Shown: positions 38,601-48,409 of the stretch, one piece after another
How the letters are laid out: the number at the start of each line of letters is the position of its first letter
Position numbering within the stretch: position 1 is the stretch's first letter
Origin: Streptomyces sp. Ru73
GTDB taxonomy: Bacteria > Actinomycetota > Actinomycetes > Streptomycetales > Streptomycetaceae
NCBI RefSeq assembly: GCF_002920575.1
Contig: NZ_PQSQ01000003.1
Span: 116,638-180,637 of the forward strand
Reading direction: 5' to 3'
Length of the DNA stretch: 64,000 bases
Position numbers and translations under genes: made by a program
Notes under the pieces: generated by a model
The model's input: the letters and a program-made list of their open reading frames with translations, nothing else
Database searches by the model: none
What the model was told of the DNA's origin: nothing

Positions 38601-39364
38601 CCGCGACCCGGGAGATCTCCCAGCGGGTGTCGCTGCACGCGGGCGGCCTGGTCCGCTACGACGTACGGACCGGCGACGGGGCGCACATCGGGCGCAACCC
38701 CGACGGCACGGTCGGCCCGGGCGACGAGATCGTGTACCGCTGGTACGCCGACACGCCCGGCGCCGTCCTCCTCCAGGACCGCGCCGACCTGCGCACCCAC
38801 CGCCACCGCGGGCTGGTCGGCGCGCTGATCGTCGAGCCGCCCGGGGTGACGCCCGAGCGGTGGACCGGGGCGCGGACCCTGCTGCGCCGCCCGGACGGGC
38901 CGCCGGTGCACGAGCTGGTCCTGATCGTGCAGGACGGCATGCGGCACTACCACGACGGCGACCCCGACCAGCCGGTGCGCGACCTGGCGAACGATCCGGA
39001 GGACGCCGGACAGAAGGGAATCAACTACCGCAGCGCCCACCTGGTGCCGTCCCGGCCGTCCCTGGCCGATCCGCGGCCCCCGACACCGGTGCTGGAGTGC
39101 CGGACGGGCGACCGGGTCCGGCTGCACGTCGTGTTCGGCACGGACAAGCCGCGCAACCACAGCTTTCATGTGCACGGTGCGACCTGGCCGATGGAGGAAC
39201 ACCTGCGGCAGCCGCGGGTCGGTGCCCTCGGCGCGCTCAGCCCCGGCAGCGTCCGCACCCTGGACCTGACGGCCGGCGGTCCCGGCGACTACGCCTACCG
39301 CAGCGGCGTGCTGCGCTGGGCACTGTCGGAAGGGGTGTGGGGCCTCATCCGCGTACGCGGCTGA
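35657..39364 (+). CDS. Giant six-cupredoxin multicopper oxidase-like protein
   Basis: 1,235 residues. Copper motifs: HLHLHQW (about 340-346) and HCHLYPHFHSGMW (388-400, with type 1 Cys-less HCH pattern in context FHCHLYPHFHSGM, axial Met) in the second cupredoxin; GLHVHLVKFDP (about 612-622) and FFHDHLLANERQRHG (669-683) in the third; a degenerate HSFHVHGATW near 1168 in the last. Architecture thus looks like three pairs of cupredoxins, as in MnxG-type manganese oxidases, with the HxxHxH/HCH motifs before the HxH motifs, the reverse of ordinary laccases. No signal peptide or Tat motif is visible. ATG at 35657 follows AGGGGG; the longer frame (35588) has no ribosome site. Substrate is unknown; Mn(II) or another metal oxidation is a hypothesis. 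Confidence 0.85.
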   Translation: MALRTYDVVALTVPIVYDTWGDHDPDGMIYALAADEPELRRVREQFPDPFPNPLEEPDRLPKPHPLVRPLVLRATVGDKVVVRFRNELPQRAGIHAQGVGYDVLDADGGKVGRNPDSAAEPDGGRRTYVWRCDEEGTFFFGDLADLRGAEHGSNAHGLFGALIVEPRGATWTDPVTGGPLASGLYADVHVPGAPSFREYAIFMHDETHNHNPVLPPHPRYHCDLPRPHTHSVAAGGERLAPDIFGDQDPEHGGGHDDAHAASMMLMSYRTEPMGWRAFAYERMLADGELDPVRDQIVGEEQHHSSWLFGDPSTPLLRAYRGDRTRIRLLHAGVKETHVFHLHLHQWRAVPGNDDSPLIDSISIGPQQAFTIETTAGSVQRATGDAIFHCHLYPHFHSGMWGIWRIFDKLQDGSGRYPDGTPIAALRPLPGNPDQPQPPTTERPGFPAFIPGEFPQKSPRPPRTPHMPEGMGREPTELERAAFVDDPQPGEAFTRVTPAGATPPVRRYHLVVLEAPVTYFDGGNGHPGGEAGHGSRWYDPRGVLFALKEEIDEAGGVEEFRRQLAEGHRQVQPIAIRGRKGEVLEFTLTNALPVGCQEETAFDQVLPFQPECGLHVHLVKFDPLVSDGASVGWNYLSGTTTTDQGAEDFARYNSWMYRWYCDEEFGVVFFHDHLLANERQRHGLFGSMIAEPEGAVWVDPHDHGREVRNANQAVVRLPDGTAFREQVLGVADFVPLFERKDGRDDPINPPDFPGQLEDHGAMAVGYRCEPLHERGDEPADWFSSDKHGDPGTPVLRGYPGEPVRLRLYQGSHEEQHGLMVHGMRWRAWRDDPASPLRDHQTLGISEAFSFHLDEYRGPGDYLWHFAGIDDTWMGCWGLFRLHEEEQPDLPPLPGRRTADPLPPFRASQARRYRVRARSAEIHYSDQRSDPFGVEYRTDGQPDGEPLIIRCRVGEWVEVRLRNELTVPLTPTPFDPPLPAKDDPATREISQRVSLHAGGLVRYDVRTGDGAHIGRNPDGTVGPGDEIVYRWYADTPGAVLLQDRADLRTHRHRGLVGALIVEPPGVTPERWTGARTLLRRPDGPPVHELVLIVQDGMRHYHDGDPDQPVRDLANDPEDAGQKGINYRSAHLVPSRPSLADPRPPTPVLECRTGDRVRLHVVFGTDKPRNHSFHVHGATWPMEEHLRQPRVGALGALSPGSVRTLDLTAGGPGDYAYRSGVLRWALSEGVWGLIRVRG

Positions 39365-39407
39365 CCGGCTCATTCGCCGGAGCATCTCGAAACATCCCCG
39401 GAAACGC

Positions 39408-39437
39408 CTCAGGGGCCACTCGAAAGTGGCCCCTGAG
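39408..39437. terminator. Bidirectional terminator hairpin between oxidase and tRNA-Pro
   Basis: CTCAGGGGCCACT (39408-39420), loop CGAA, and perfect complement (39425-39437) form a 13-bp stem. It lies 44 bp after the oxidase stop and 15 bp beyond the 3' end of the minus-strand tRNA, so it can serve both. Confidence 0.85.
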
Positions 39438-39451
39438 CTGCGAAAACACCG

Positions 39452-39525
<74 letters not shown>

Positions 39526-39670
39526 GTGCTCTGCGCCGCTTCCGGGCCGGGCCCGGGCGGTGCGTGCAGAAGAAAAATACCTGTCCGGGGCCCGGAATCC
39601 AAAACCGGGGGGTGACGGGGCGCGGTCCGGGGTGCGGGCGGGGCGGCGTGCGGGGTGTTTCAATGCGGCC

Positions 39671-40040
39671 ATGAGCAAGCGCGTAACGGTACGAATGCGG
39701 CGTGTGTACGACGCGGTGGACCCTGACGACGGGGCTCGCGTGCTGGTGGACCGGCTGTGGCCGCGCGGGCTGTCGAAGGAGGCGGCGCGGCTGGACGAGT
39801 GGCTGAAGGACGTCGCGCCCTCGAACGAGCTGCGCAAGTGGTACGGGCACCGGGCGGAGGCGTACGAGGAGTTCGCCGAGCGGTACCGGGCCGAACTGGC
39901 CGACGAGCCGGGGAGCGGTGCGCTGGAGCGGCTGCGGGAGCTGGCGGGGGGGCGGGCCGGTCACCCTGCTGACGGCGACCAAGGAGCTGGACCTCAGCCA
40001 TGCGACGGTGCTGAAGGATGTGCTGCGCCACGGCTCCTGA
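39671..40040 (+). pseudogene. DUF488-family protein gene with single-base frameshift
   Basis: The first 92 codons read MSKRVTVRMRRVYDAVDP..., including VLVDRLWPRGLSKEAARLDEWLKDVAPSNELRKWYGHR, the full DUF488 core. At the G7 tract 39945-39952 the frame is lost. Removing one G restores LAGGGPVTLLTATKELDLSH followed by ATVLKDVLRHGS and a stop at 40038-40040, exactly the family C-terminus. Uncorrected, the frame runs on with foreign sequence to 40108. Either one extra G is an assembly or sequencing error, or the gene is disrupted. It lies between tRNA-Pro and argG. Confidence 0.8.
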
Positions 40041-40104
40041 GGCGTCCCGTACGGGCTTGTGCGGCCCTGCCGAGCTGCTTATGCACCACCGCTGACCTGC
40101 ATTG

Positions 40105-40138
40105 TTGACGAAGCATACGGAGTACTGCATAGTTATGC
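40105..40138 (+). promoter_or_regulatory. argG promoter with ARG-box-like palindromes
   Basis: -35 TTGACG (40105-40110), 17-bp spacer and -10 CATAGT (40128-40133). The -10 is inside the 12-bp palindrome GCATAGTTATGC (40127-40138). A related GCATACGGAGTACTGCAT lies at 40113-40130. ArgR binding here would occlude the promoter, matching the box before argC. Confidence 0.75.
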
Positions 40139-40169
40139 CCATCAGCGTATGCATCGTAAGGAGCACCCC

Positions 40170-41366
<1,197 letters not shown>

Positions 41367-41404
41367 CCCGGCCCGACCCGCCCGACCGGTAACGACCGAA
41401 CCGC

Positions 41405-41442
41405 ACTGCCGCCTCCCCGCCCGCCGGCGGGGAGGCGGCAGT
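41405..41442. terminator. Strong hairpin between argG and argH
   Basis: ACTGCCGCCTCCCCGCC (41405-41421) pairs perfectly with 41426-41442 around a CGCC-type loop of 4 nt. It sits 39 bp after the argG stop and 31 bp before the argH start. It could attenuate or process the argG-argH transcript so that argH is made at a different level, or be a full terminator. Confidence 0.7.
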
Positions 41443-41460
41443 ACAAGACATCAGCTTTGA

Positions 41461-42903
<1,443 letters not shown>

Positions 42904-43011
42904 CACCCGCCCGCCCGCCGGTCCGGCACCGCCCGGACCGGCGGACGGACTGCCGTTGTCGGAGGGTCCCGCTACCGTGTGCGCACGACGTGGCGCATTG
43001 CGGGGGGACAC

Positions 43012-46000
43012 ATGGGACTGCCGACCGTAACACCGGCTGCAGGGAGGGCACCTGACGGCGCGACGGTGCCGGGTGCGCGGACCGCGCACCGCCGGCTGGG
43101 ACCGCTCGACCGGCAGGAGCTGCGCCGGTTGCGGCACGACTGGGAGTTCACGGCCGCCGAGGAGCTGATCTCCCGTCACCTGGCCGTGCGCCCCGCCGAC
43201 CACGGGGCGTGGGCGGAGCTGGTGCGCCTGCGCCTGCAGCAGGGCCGGGAGGAGGAGGCGCTGGCCATCTGCGACCGGCTGATTGCGGCCGGCACGGGCG
43301 GCGAGACCCCGCATGCCTGGCGTATCGCCTGCCTCGATCTGCTGTACCGGTACGACGAGGCCCACGAGGAAGCCGAGCGAGCCGGCCGGCTCTTCCCCGA
43401 AGCGCGCGAACTGCCCGTCGCCCTCGGCCGGCTGCACCTGAGCCGGTACCGCGACGCGGAGGCGGCTGAGTGCTTGGGGCGGGCGGCGACCGCCGGCACC
43501 GGTGACGCATCGGCCGCTGCCTGGGAGCTCATCGCCCTGGAGCGGCTCGGGCGCCGCGCGGACATACAGGAGCGGGCGCTGCAGGCGGCGGCCGGACATC
43601 CTGATGACCCCGGGCTGCTGGCCCTGTGCGCGACTGTGCTCACCGACGCCGGCTGTACCGACGCCGAGCGGATCATCGCGCTGGCCGACCAGGCGCTGGA
43701 CCTGGCCCCCACGCACGCGGACGCCCTCGCGGCCCGTACGCGGATCCTGCGGCTCACCGCGCGCTGGGACGAGGCGCGTGAGTCCGCCGAAGCCGCAGCG
43801 CGGGCCCGTCCGTACAACGTCCCCTTGCTGGCGGAGGCCGCCGACCTCGCAGAGGCACAGGGGCGCCAGGCCGACGCCGTCGCGCTGCGCGAGCGCATCC
43901 TGGCCCGCTGCGAAGAGGTGCTGGCACGGCACCCCCGCTGCTTCGACGCAGCCGCGAGCAGAAGCGCGGTCCTGCTGGAGCTGGAGCGCCCCGAGGAGGC
44001 CGAGGACGCCGCCCGGGAATCGGCCGCCCGGTGCCCGGACGACCCGTGCCGCGCGGGAGCGCTCGCGGAGCTGCTCGTAAAGCGCGACCCGGAGGCTGCG
44101 CTCGCCGTCTGTGATCGTGGCCTCGCACGCGTACCGGACGCCCACCAATTGCTGGGCGTGCGCGTCGACGTGCTGTGCGAGGCGGCGCGCTGGGACGAGG
44201 CGGAGGCGGCCGCCCGCGACCTGTGCGCGCGCCGACCCGCGCTCGCCACTGCCTGGACCAGACTCGGCCGACTCCTGTTCGCGCTCGGGCGGCCGGACGA
44301 CGCGCTGGCGGCCCTCGACACGGCGCTGGAGCAGGACCCGCTGTTCGCCAAGGCGCTGCACACGCGCAGCCTGCTGCTCCAGTGCCTGGAGCGGTACGAG
44401 GACGCGGAGGAGACGGCGCGTCGCTGGATGGACGCCGACCCGTACGACCTACGGGCGATCGGCCGGCTCGCCGACCTCCTCAGCGCCCAGGACAAGGACG
44501 ACGAGGCCCTTGAGCTGTACCGCAGGGCGGCGGAGAGACGACCGTACGGGCTGACCCAGCTCGTCGACCTGTTCGACGGGCTCCGGTACTGCGACCGCGA
44601 TGCGGAGGCTCAGGCCCTCATTGAGGACGCGCTGCGCCATCGCCCTGGAAGCGGGCTTTTGCTGGCCCAGCCGGCCTATGTGTTCAGCGACCGCAAGGAG
44701 TACGGCGCGGCTCTCGCCCAGGCCGAACGCGCGCTCCAGGCCGACCCCAAGGAGACCCAGGCCCACTCCGTACGGCTGAAGTCCCTGTGCGAACTGGGCC
44801 GCGCACAGGAAGCCGACGAGGCCGCGACCCGGCTGGTCGCGGACCAGCCGCGGGACGAGGCGGCGCTTCGAGCCGCGCTGCGGGCCTGGCAGAACACCGG
44901 CCGGCATGCCCAAGCCCTGGACTGCGCCGACCGCATCCTGGCCCTGGAGCCGGGCAACGTCCACGCTCTGTGCGAGCGGGTGGACGCCCTGTGCGCACTG
45001 GGCCGCTGGGACGAGGCCGTGGAGGCGGGGCGGCGGGCCTGCGCCATGTGGCCCACGGTATCGGCAGTGCGGCTGACGACCGCCGACGCGTTGCGCGGCC
45101 GAGGCCTGGCGGAGGAGGCGCTCGGTCACACGGAGGCCGTGCTCGCCCGTAGCCCCGATCACCATGGGGCCCATCTCGGCCACCGGCGCACGCTGTCGGA
45201 TCTGCGGCGTTGGGAGGAGGCGGAGACTGCCGCCCGTGACGCTGTGTCCCGCTTCCCGGACAGCGCCAGGTGCCGGCTGGGGCTCGCAGAGGTACTGGCT
45301 GACGTCAAGCGCCCCGAGGAGGCCCTGGACGAATTCCTGGAGGCGGCGAGGTTGGCCCCCGACTGGGACTTCGCCCGGGCCAGGGCCGCGGACTGCCTCA
45401 CGGGGCTGGGGCGCTGGGATGAGGCGCGCGCCCTCGTCCGCGACGGCCTGCGCGAGCTCCCCGACGCTGGTGTACTGCACATTCAGGCCGGGCAGCTGGC
45501 GGTGGCCGTGGGTGAGTACGACGAGGGGGTCGCCGCCCTGGACGAGGCGGTGCGTGTGGAGCCGCAGTATTCGTGGGCACACTGCCGGCGCATCGCCGTC
45601 CTCAATGACCTGCGCCGCTGGGAGGACGCCGACCGGGCGGTGCGCGACGCGCTGCGCGAGCTGCCCGACGACGCCGGTGTTCACCGTCAGATCGCCCTGC
45701 TGCACGCGAGCCGCGGCGAAGGCGAGCAGCGGCTGGCCTGGGCCGAACGCGCCTGCACGGCCGACCCCTTCGAGGAGGAGTCGCTGCTGGCCCGGGCCAC
45801 GGCGCTGCGCCGACTGGAGCGCTGGGACGAGGCGGCAGCCGCCGTGCGCGAGGCGCTGCGGCTGCACCCGGACTCCGTCGACCTGCGGGTGGAGCGAGCC
45901 TGGCAGTTCGCCCAGCGCAACCGCGACGCCGAGGCGCTGGCGTGCTTGGACGAAGCGCTCCGGCTCGATCCCGACGATCTGTGGGCGCTGCGCAGCAGGG

Positions 46001-47700
46001 CCGTCGTGCTGCGTGCGCTCGGCCGTCAGGAGGAGGCCACTCGCCAGGCCCGGGAGTGCTTGGCACGCAGACCGGCCTGGCGCGAGGCGGTCTCGCTGCT
46101 GGCGGTGGCGCTCGACGCGGAGCACCGGTTCGAGGAGGCGCGCGTGGAATGGGAACGCGCCCTGCGGCTGGCTCCGTACGACACTTCGCCGGTGGTCGGG
46201 CTTTCCGGGGCGCTGCGCTCGCTGGGCTGCCTCGACGAGGCGGAGGAGCTGGTGCGCGCAGCCTGGCGGCGGGATCCCGCCGAGCTGACGCTCGCCGATG
46301 AACTGATCTGCGTCCTCGTGGACCTCGGGCGGATGGAAGAAGCCGAAGGGCTGGCCCGTGACCTGTTCGCGCAGGCCCGTGGCGCCGAGGAGCGAGCACG
46401 GTGCCTGGGCCTGCTGGGCTGGGTCGAGATGGGCCGGGAGCGGTATGCGGAGGCCGCCGTGCGGTACGCGGAGGCCCAGGCCGTGGGGACGGCAGCCGAC
46501 GACGCGCGGACCGTGCAGATCCTGCGCGCCTGGGCGCTCTTGCGCCAAGGCGGCGAGGCCAATGAGCGGGAGGCGGACGGGCTGTGCCGGGCAGTGCTGG
46601 CGGACGCGTCGGGCGAGGAGGCGGGGATGGCCCACGCCGGCCGCGGAATGGCGGCCTTCCGCGCCGGGCGGCCCGCCGAGGCCGAGCAGCACTTCCGGCG
46701 CGCCGTCGCCGCCGCCCCGTACGACGCCTGGCGCGCCGACCTTGGTGCGGTGCTGGCGAGCCTGGCCCGCCACGACGAGGCGCGCGCCGAGCTGGAGCGG
46801 GCCGTGGAACTGGACCCGCGCAGTGTGCACGCCCGGATCGAGCTGGGCGGCGTATACCTCCAGCAGGCGGACGGTGCGGGCCTGCCGGAGGAGGCGGCGC
46901 AGGACGCGGCGCGCGCGGCGGGGGAGTTCCGCCGGGCGCTGAGCCTGGAGCCGGGCAGCGCCCGGGCGGCCCTGGGGCTCGCCCTCGCGCTGGTGAAGAC
47001 CTCCGGTGCGCTGGGCGACGCGGAGGACGTGCTGCGCGCGGCGCTGGAGCACCACCCGGACGGCGCCGAGGGGCATCAGCTCCGTCTCGCGCTGGCCCGG
47101 CTGCTGGTGCACAGCGGAGACGTCACCCAGCGGCCGCTGCTGTACGAGGACGCGGTGGAGGAGGCCGCGGAGGCGCTCCGGCTCCGCGCCGACGACCCGG
47201 AGGCGAGTTTCGTGGCCGGGCTGGCGGAGCAGCGCTTGGCCGCCGACAGCGGGGACGTGCGGCTGCGGGCCCTGCACAGGATGCGCGCCCTGGCCCACTT
47301 CAAGCGGTGCCGGAAGCTGGGTGGTGCGCGGCAGACGGAGGCGGGACGCGCGCTGCGGGTGCTGGAGCAGGAGGCGGCGGTGGCGCGCGGCGGCCGACTC
47401 GGCAGCGCGGTCCTGGTGCTGGTCTCGGTGGTCGTGCTGGCCGCGGTGTGGGGTGAGTTCCTGTGGGGCGACCGCGTCACGCCGGTGATGGTCAGCACGC
47501 TCACCCCGGTGTTCGCCGGGCTGATCGTGCTGGGCTTCCTGTTGCCGCTGCTGATACGGGTCAAGCTCCCCGGCGGGCTGGAGGCGGATCTCTCGGCCAG
47601 CCTCCAGCAGATCTCCCAGGGCCCGACGGGCGAGGTCAGCCCGGCCTTGCTGCGCTTCCCGACCGCGTCGGGGCCGGTGGGCCAGCTGCCGCGCATGTGA
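43012..47700 (+). CDS. Very large TPR-repeat protein with C-terminal membrane anchor
   Basis: 1,562 residues. From about residue 20 to 1450 it is nearly all tetratricopeptide-type helical repeats, many marked by RW(D/E)(E/D)A, for example RWDEAEAAARDLCARRP, RWDEAVEAGRRACAMWP and RWDEAAAAVREALRLHP. Two hydrophobic helices follow: about 1463-1480 (VLVLVSVVVLAAVWGEFLW) and 1497-1518 (VFAGLIVLGFLLPLLIRV), with a short tail. The solenoid would be cytosolic with the anchor at the membrane if the two helices form a hairpin. No enzymatic domain is visible. It probably scaffolds protein complexes; partners are unknown. ATG at 43012 follows GGGGGG. Confidence 0.88.
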   Translation: MGLPTVTPAAGRAPDGATVPGARTAHRRLGPLDRQELRRLRHDWEFTAAEELISRHLAVRPADHGAWAELVRLRLQQGREEEALAICDRLIAAGTGGETPHAWRIACLDLLYRYDEAHEEAERAGRLFPEARELPVALGRLHLSRYRDAEAAECLGRAATAGTGDASAAAWELIALERLGRRADIQERALQAAAGHPDDPGLLALCATVLTDAGCTDAERIIALADQALDLAPTHADALAARTRILRLTARWDEARESAEAAARARPYNVPLLAEAADLAEAQGRQADAVALRERILARCEEVLARHPRCFDAAASRSAVLLELERPEEAEDAARESAARCPDDPCRAGALAELLVKRDPEAALAVCDRGLARVPDAHQLLGVRVDVLCEAARWDEAEAAARDLCARRPALATAWTRLGRLLFALGRPDDALAALDTALEQDPLFAKALHTRSLLLQCLERYEDAEETARRWMDADPYDLRAIGRLADLLSAQDKDDEALELYRRAAERRPYGLTQLVDLFDGLRYCDRDAEAQALIEDALRHRPGSGLLLAQPAYVFSDRKEYGAALAQAERALQADPKETQAHSVRLKSLCELGRAQEADEAATRLVADQPRDEAALRAALRAWQNTGRHAQALDCADRILALEPGNVHALCERVDALCALGRWDEAVEAGRRACAMWPTVSAVRLTTADALRGRGLAEEALGHTEAVLARSPDHHGAHLGHRRTLSDLRRWEEAETAARDAVSRFPDSARCRLGLAEVLADVKRPEEALDEFLEAARLAPDWDFARARAADCLTGLGRWDEARALVRDGLRELPDAGVLHIQAGQLAVAVGEYDEGVAALDEAVRVEPQYSWAHCRRIAVLNDLRRWEDADRAVRDALRELPDDAGVHRQIALLHASRGEGEQRLAWAERACTADPFEEESLLARATALRRLERWDEAAAAVREALRLHPDSVDLRVERAWQFAQRNRDAEALACLDEALRLDPDDLWALRSRAVVLRALGRQEEATRQARECLARRPAWREAVSLLAVALDAEHRFEEARVEWERALRLAPYDTSPVVGLSGALRSLGCLDEAEELVRAAWRRDPAELTLADELICVLVDLGRMEEAEGLARDLFAQARGAEERARCLGLLGWVEMGRERYAEAAVRYAEAQAVGTAADDARTVQILRAWALLRQGGEANEREADGLCRAVLADASGEEAGMAHAGRGMAAFRAGRPAEAEQHFRRAVAAAPYDAWRADLGAVLASLARHDEARAELERAVELDPRSVHARIELGGVYLQQADGAGLPEEAAQDAARAAGEFRRALSLEPGSARAALGLALALVKTSGALGDAEDVLRAALEHHPDGAEGHQLRLALARLLVHSGDVTQRPLLYEDAVEEAAEALRLRADDPEASFVAGLAEQRLAADSGDVRLRALHRMRALAHFKRCRKLGGARQTEAGRALRVLEQEAAVARGGRLGSAVLVLVSVVVLAAVWGEFLWGDRVTPVMVSTLTPVFAGLIVLGFLLPLLIRVKLPGGLEADLSASLQQISQGPTGEVSPALLRFPTASGPVGQLPRM

Positions 47701-47818
47701 CGCCGGGACGCCCGGCGGCCGTGATGGCCGCCGGTTCCGGCGCCGCCGGGGCCCGGAGACGCACCATGCCCTGATCGCTGTCGCGCCCCTCCCGGGGTAC
47801 TGAGACGCAAGCGCCCTC

Positions 47819-47850
47819 GATGAGACATTGATGTCTCATCCGCGTACACT
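47819..47850 (+). promoter_or_regulatory. TetR operator and promoter of the efflux pair
   Basis: A perfect 10-2-10 palindrome with arms GATGAGACAT (47819-47828) and ATGTCTCATC (47831-47840) overlaps the -35 region GAGACA (47822-47827). The spacer is 17 bp and the -10 is TACACT (47845-47850). A further half-site TGTCTCAT lies at 47852-47859. The expected transcription start coincides with the ATG at 47858, suggesting a leaderless mRNA under autorepression. Confidence 0.82.
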
Positions 47851-47857
47851 CTGTCTC

Positions 47858-48409
47858 ATGGCCGTGGACCGAGAACGCGTACTGAAGGAAGCCGCCGCGC
47901 TGCTCACCCGGAAGAGCACCGCCTCGATGGACGACATCGCGCGGGCCGCCGGGATCAGCCGGGCGACGCTGCACCGCCACTTCGCGGGCCGGGACGCGCT
48001 CATCCGGGCGCTGGAGGAGCTGGGCATCGCGGAGACCGCGCGGGCGCTGGACGCCGCCCGGCTGGCGGAGGACGGCGCGGAGGCCGCGCTGCGCCGGCTG
48101 ATCGTGGAGCTCGAGCCGGTCGCCGGCGTACTGGCGTTCCTCTACACGGAGAACCAGCTCTTCGAGGGCGAGCAGATCAACGAGGGCTGGACGGAGCTCG
48201 ACGCCCGCATACACGCCCTGTTCCGGCGCGGCCAGGAAGACGGCGCCTTCCGTATCGACCTCACCCCCGCCTGGCTCACCGAGGCGCTGTACGGGCTGAT
48301 CTGCGCGGGCGCCTGGTCGGTGCACGAGGGCCGGCTGGCCCGCGCCGACCGCAACCACTCCATCGCCGAGCTGCTGCTCGGCGGCGTACGAAGGGAGAGC
48401 ACGCGATGA
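47858..48409 (+). CDS. TetR-family transcriptional regulator
   Basis: 183 residues. N-terminal HTH: KEAAALLTRKSTASMDDIAR with AAGISRATLHRHFAGRDALI; the C-terminal ligand domain is typical of the family. The ATG at 47858 is chosen because the promoter and operator directly precede it; the TTG/ATG candidates upstream (47828) lie inside the operator. Its stop overlaps the MFS start by 4 bp, so it is co-transcribed with the pump it most likely controls, as a drug- or metabolite-responsive repressor. Confidence 0.92.
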   Translation: MAVDRERVLKEAAALLTRKSTASMDDIARAAGISRATLHRHFAGRDALIRALEELGIAETARALDAARLAEDGAEAALRRLIVELEPVAGVLAFLYTENQLFEGEQINEGWTELDARIHALFRRGQEDGAFRIDLTPAWLTEALYGLICAGAWSVHEGRLARADRNHSIAELLLGGVRRESTR

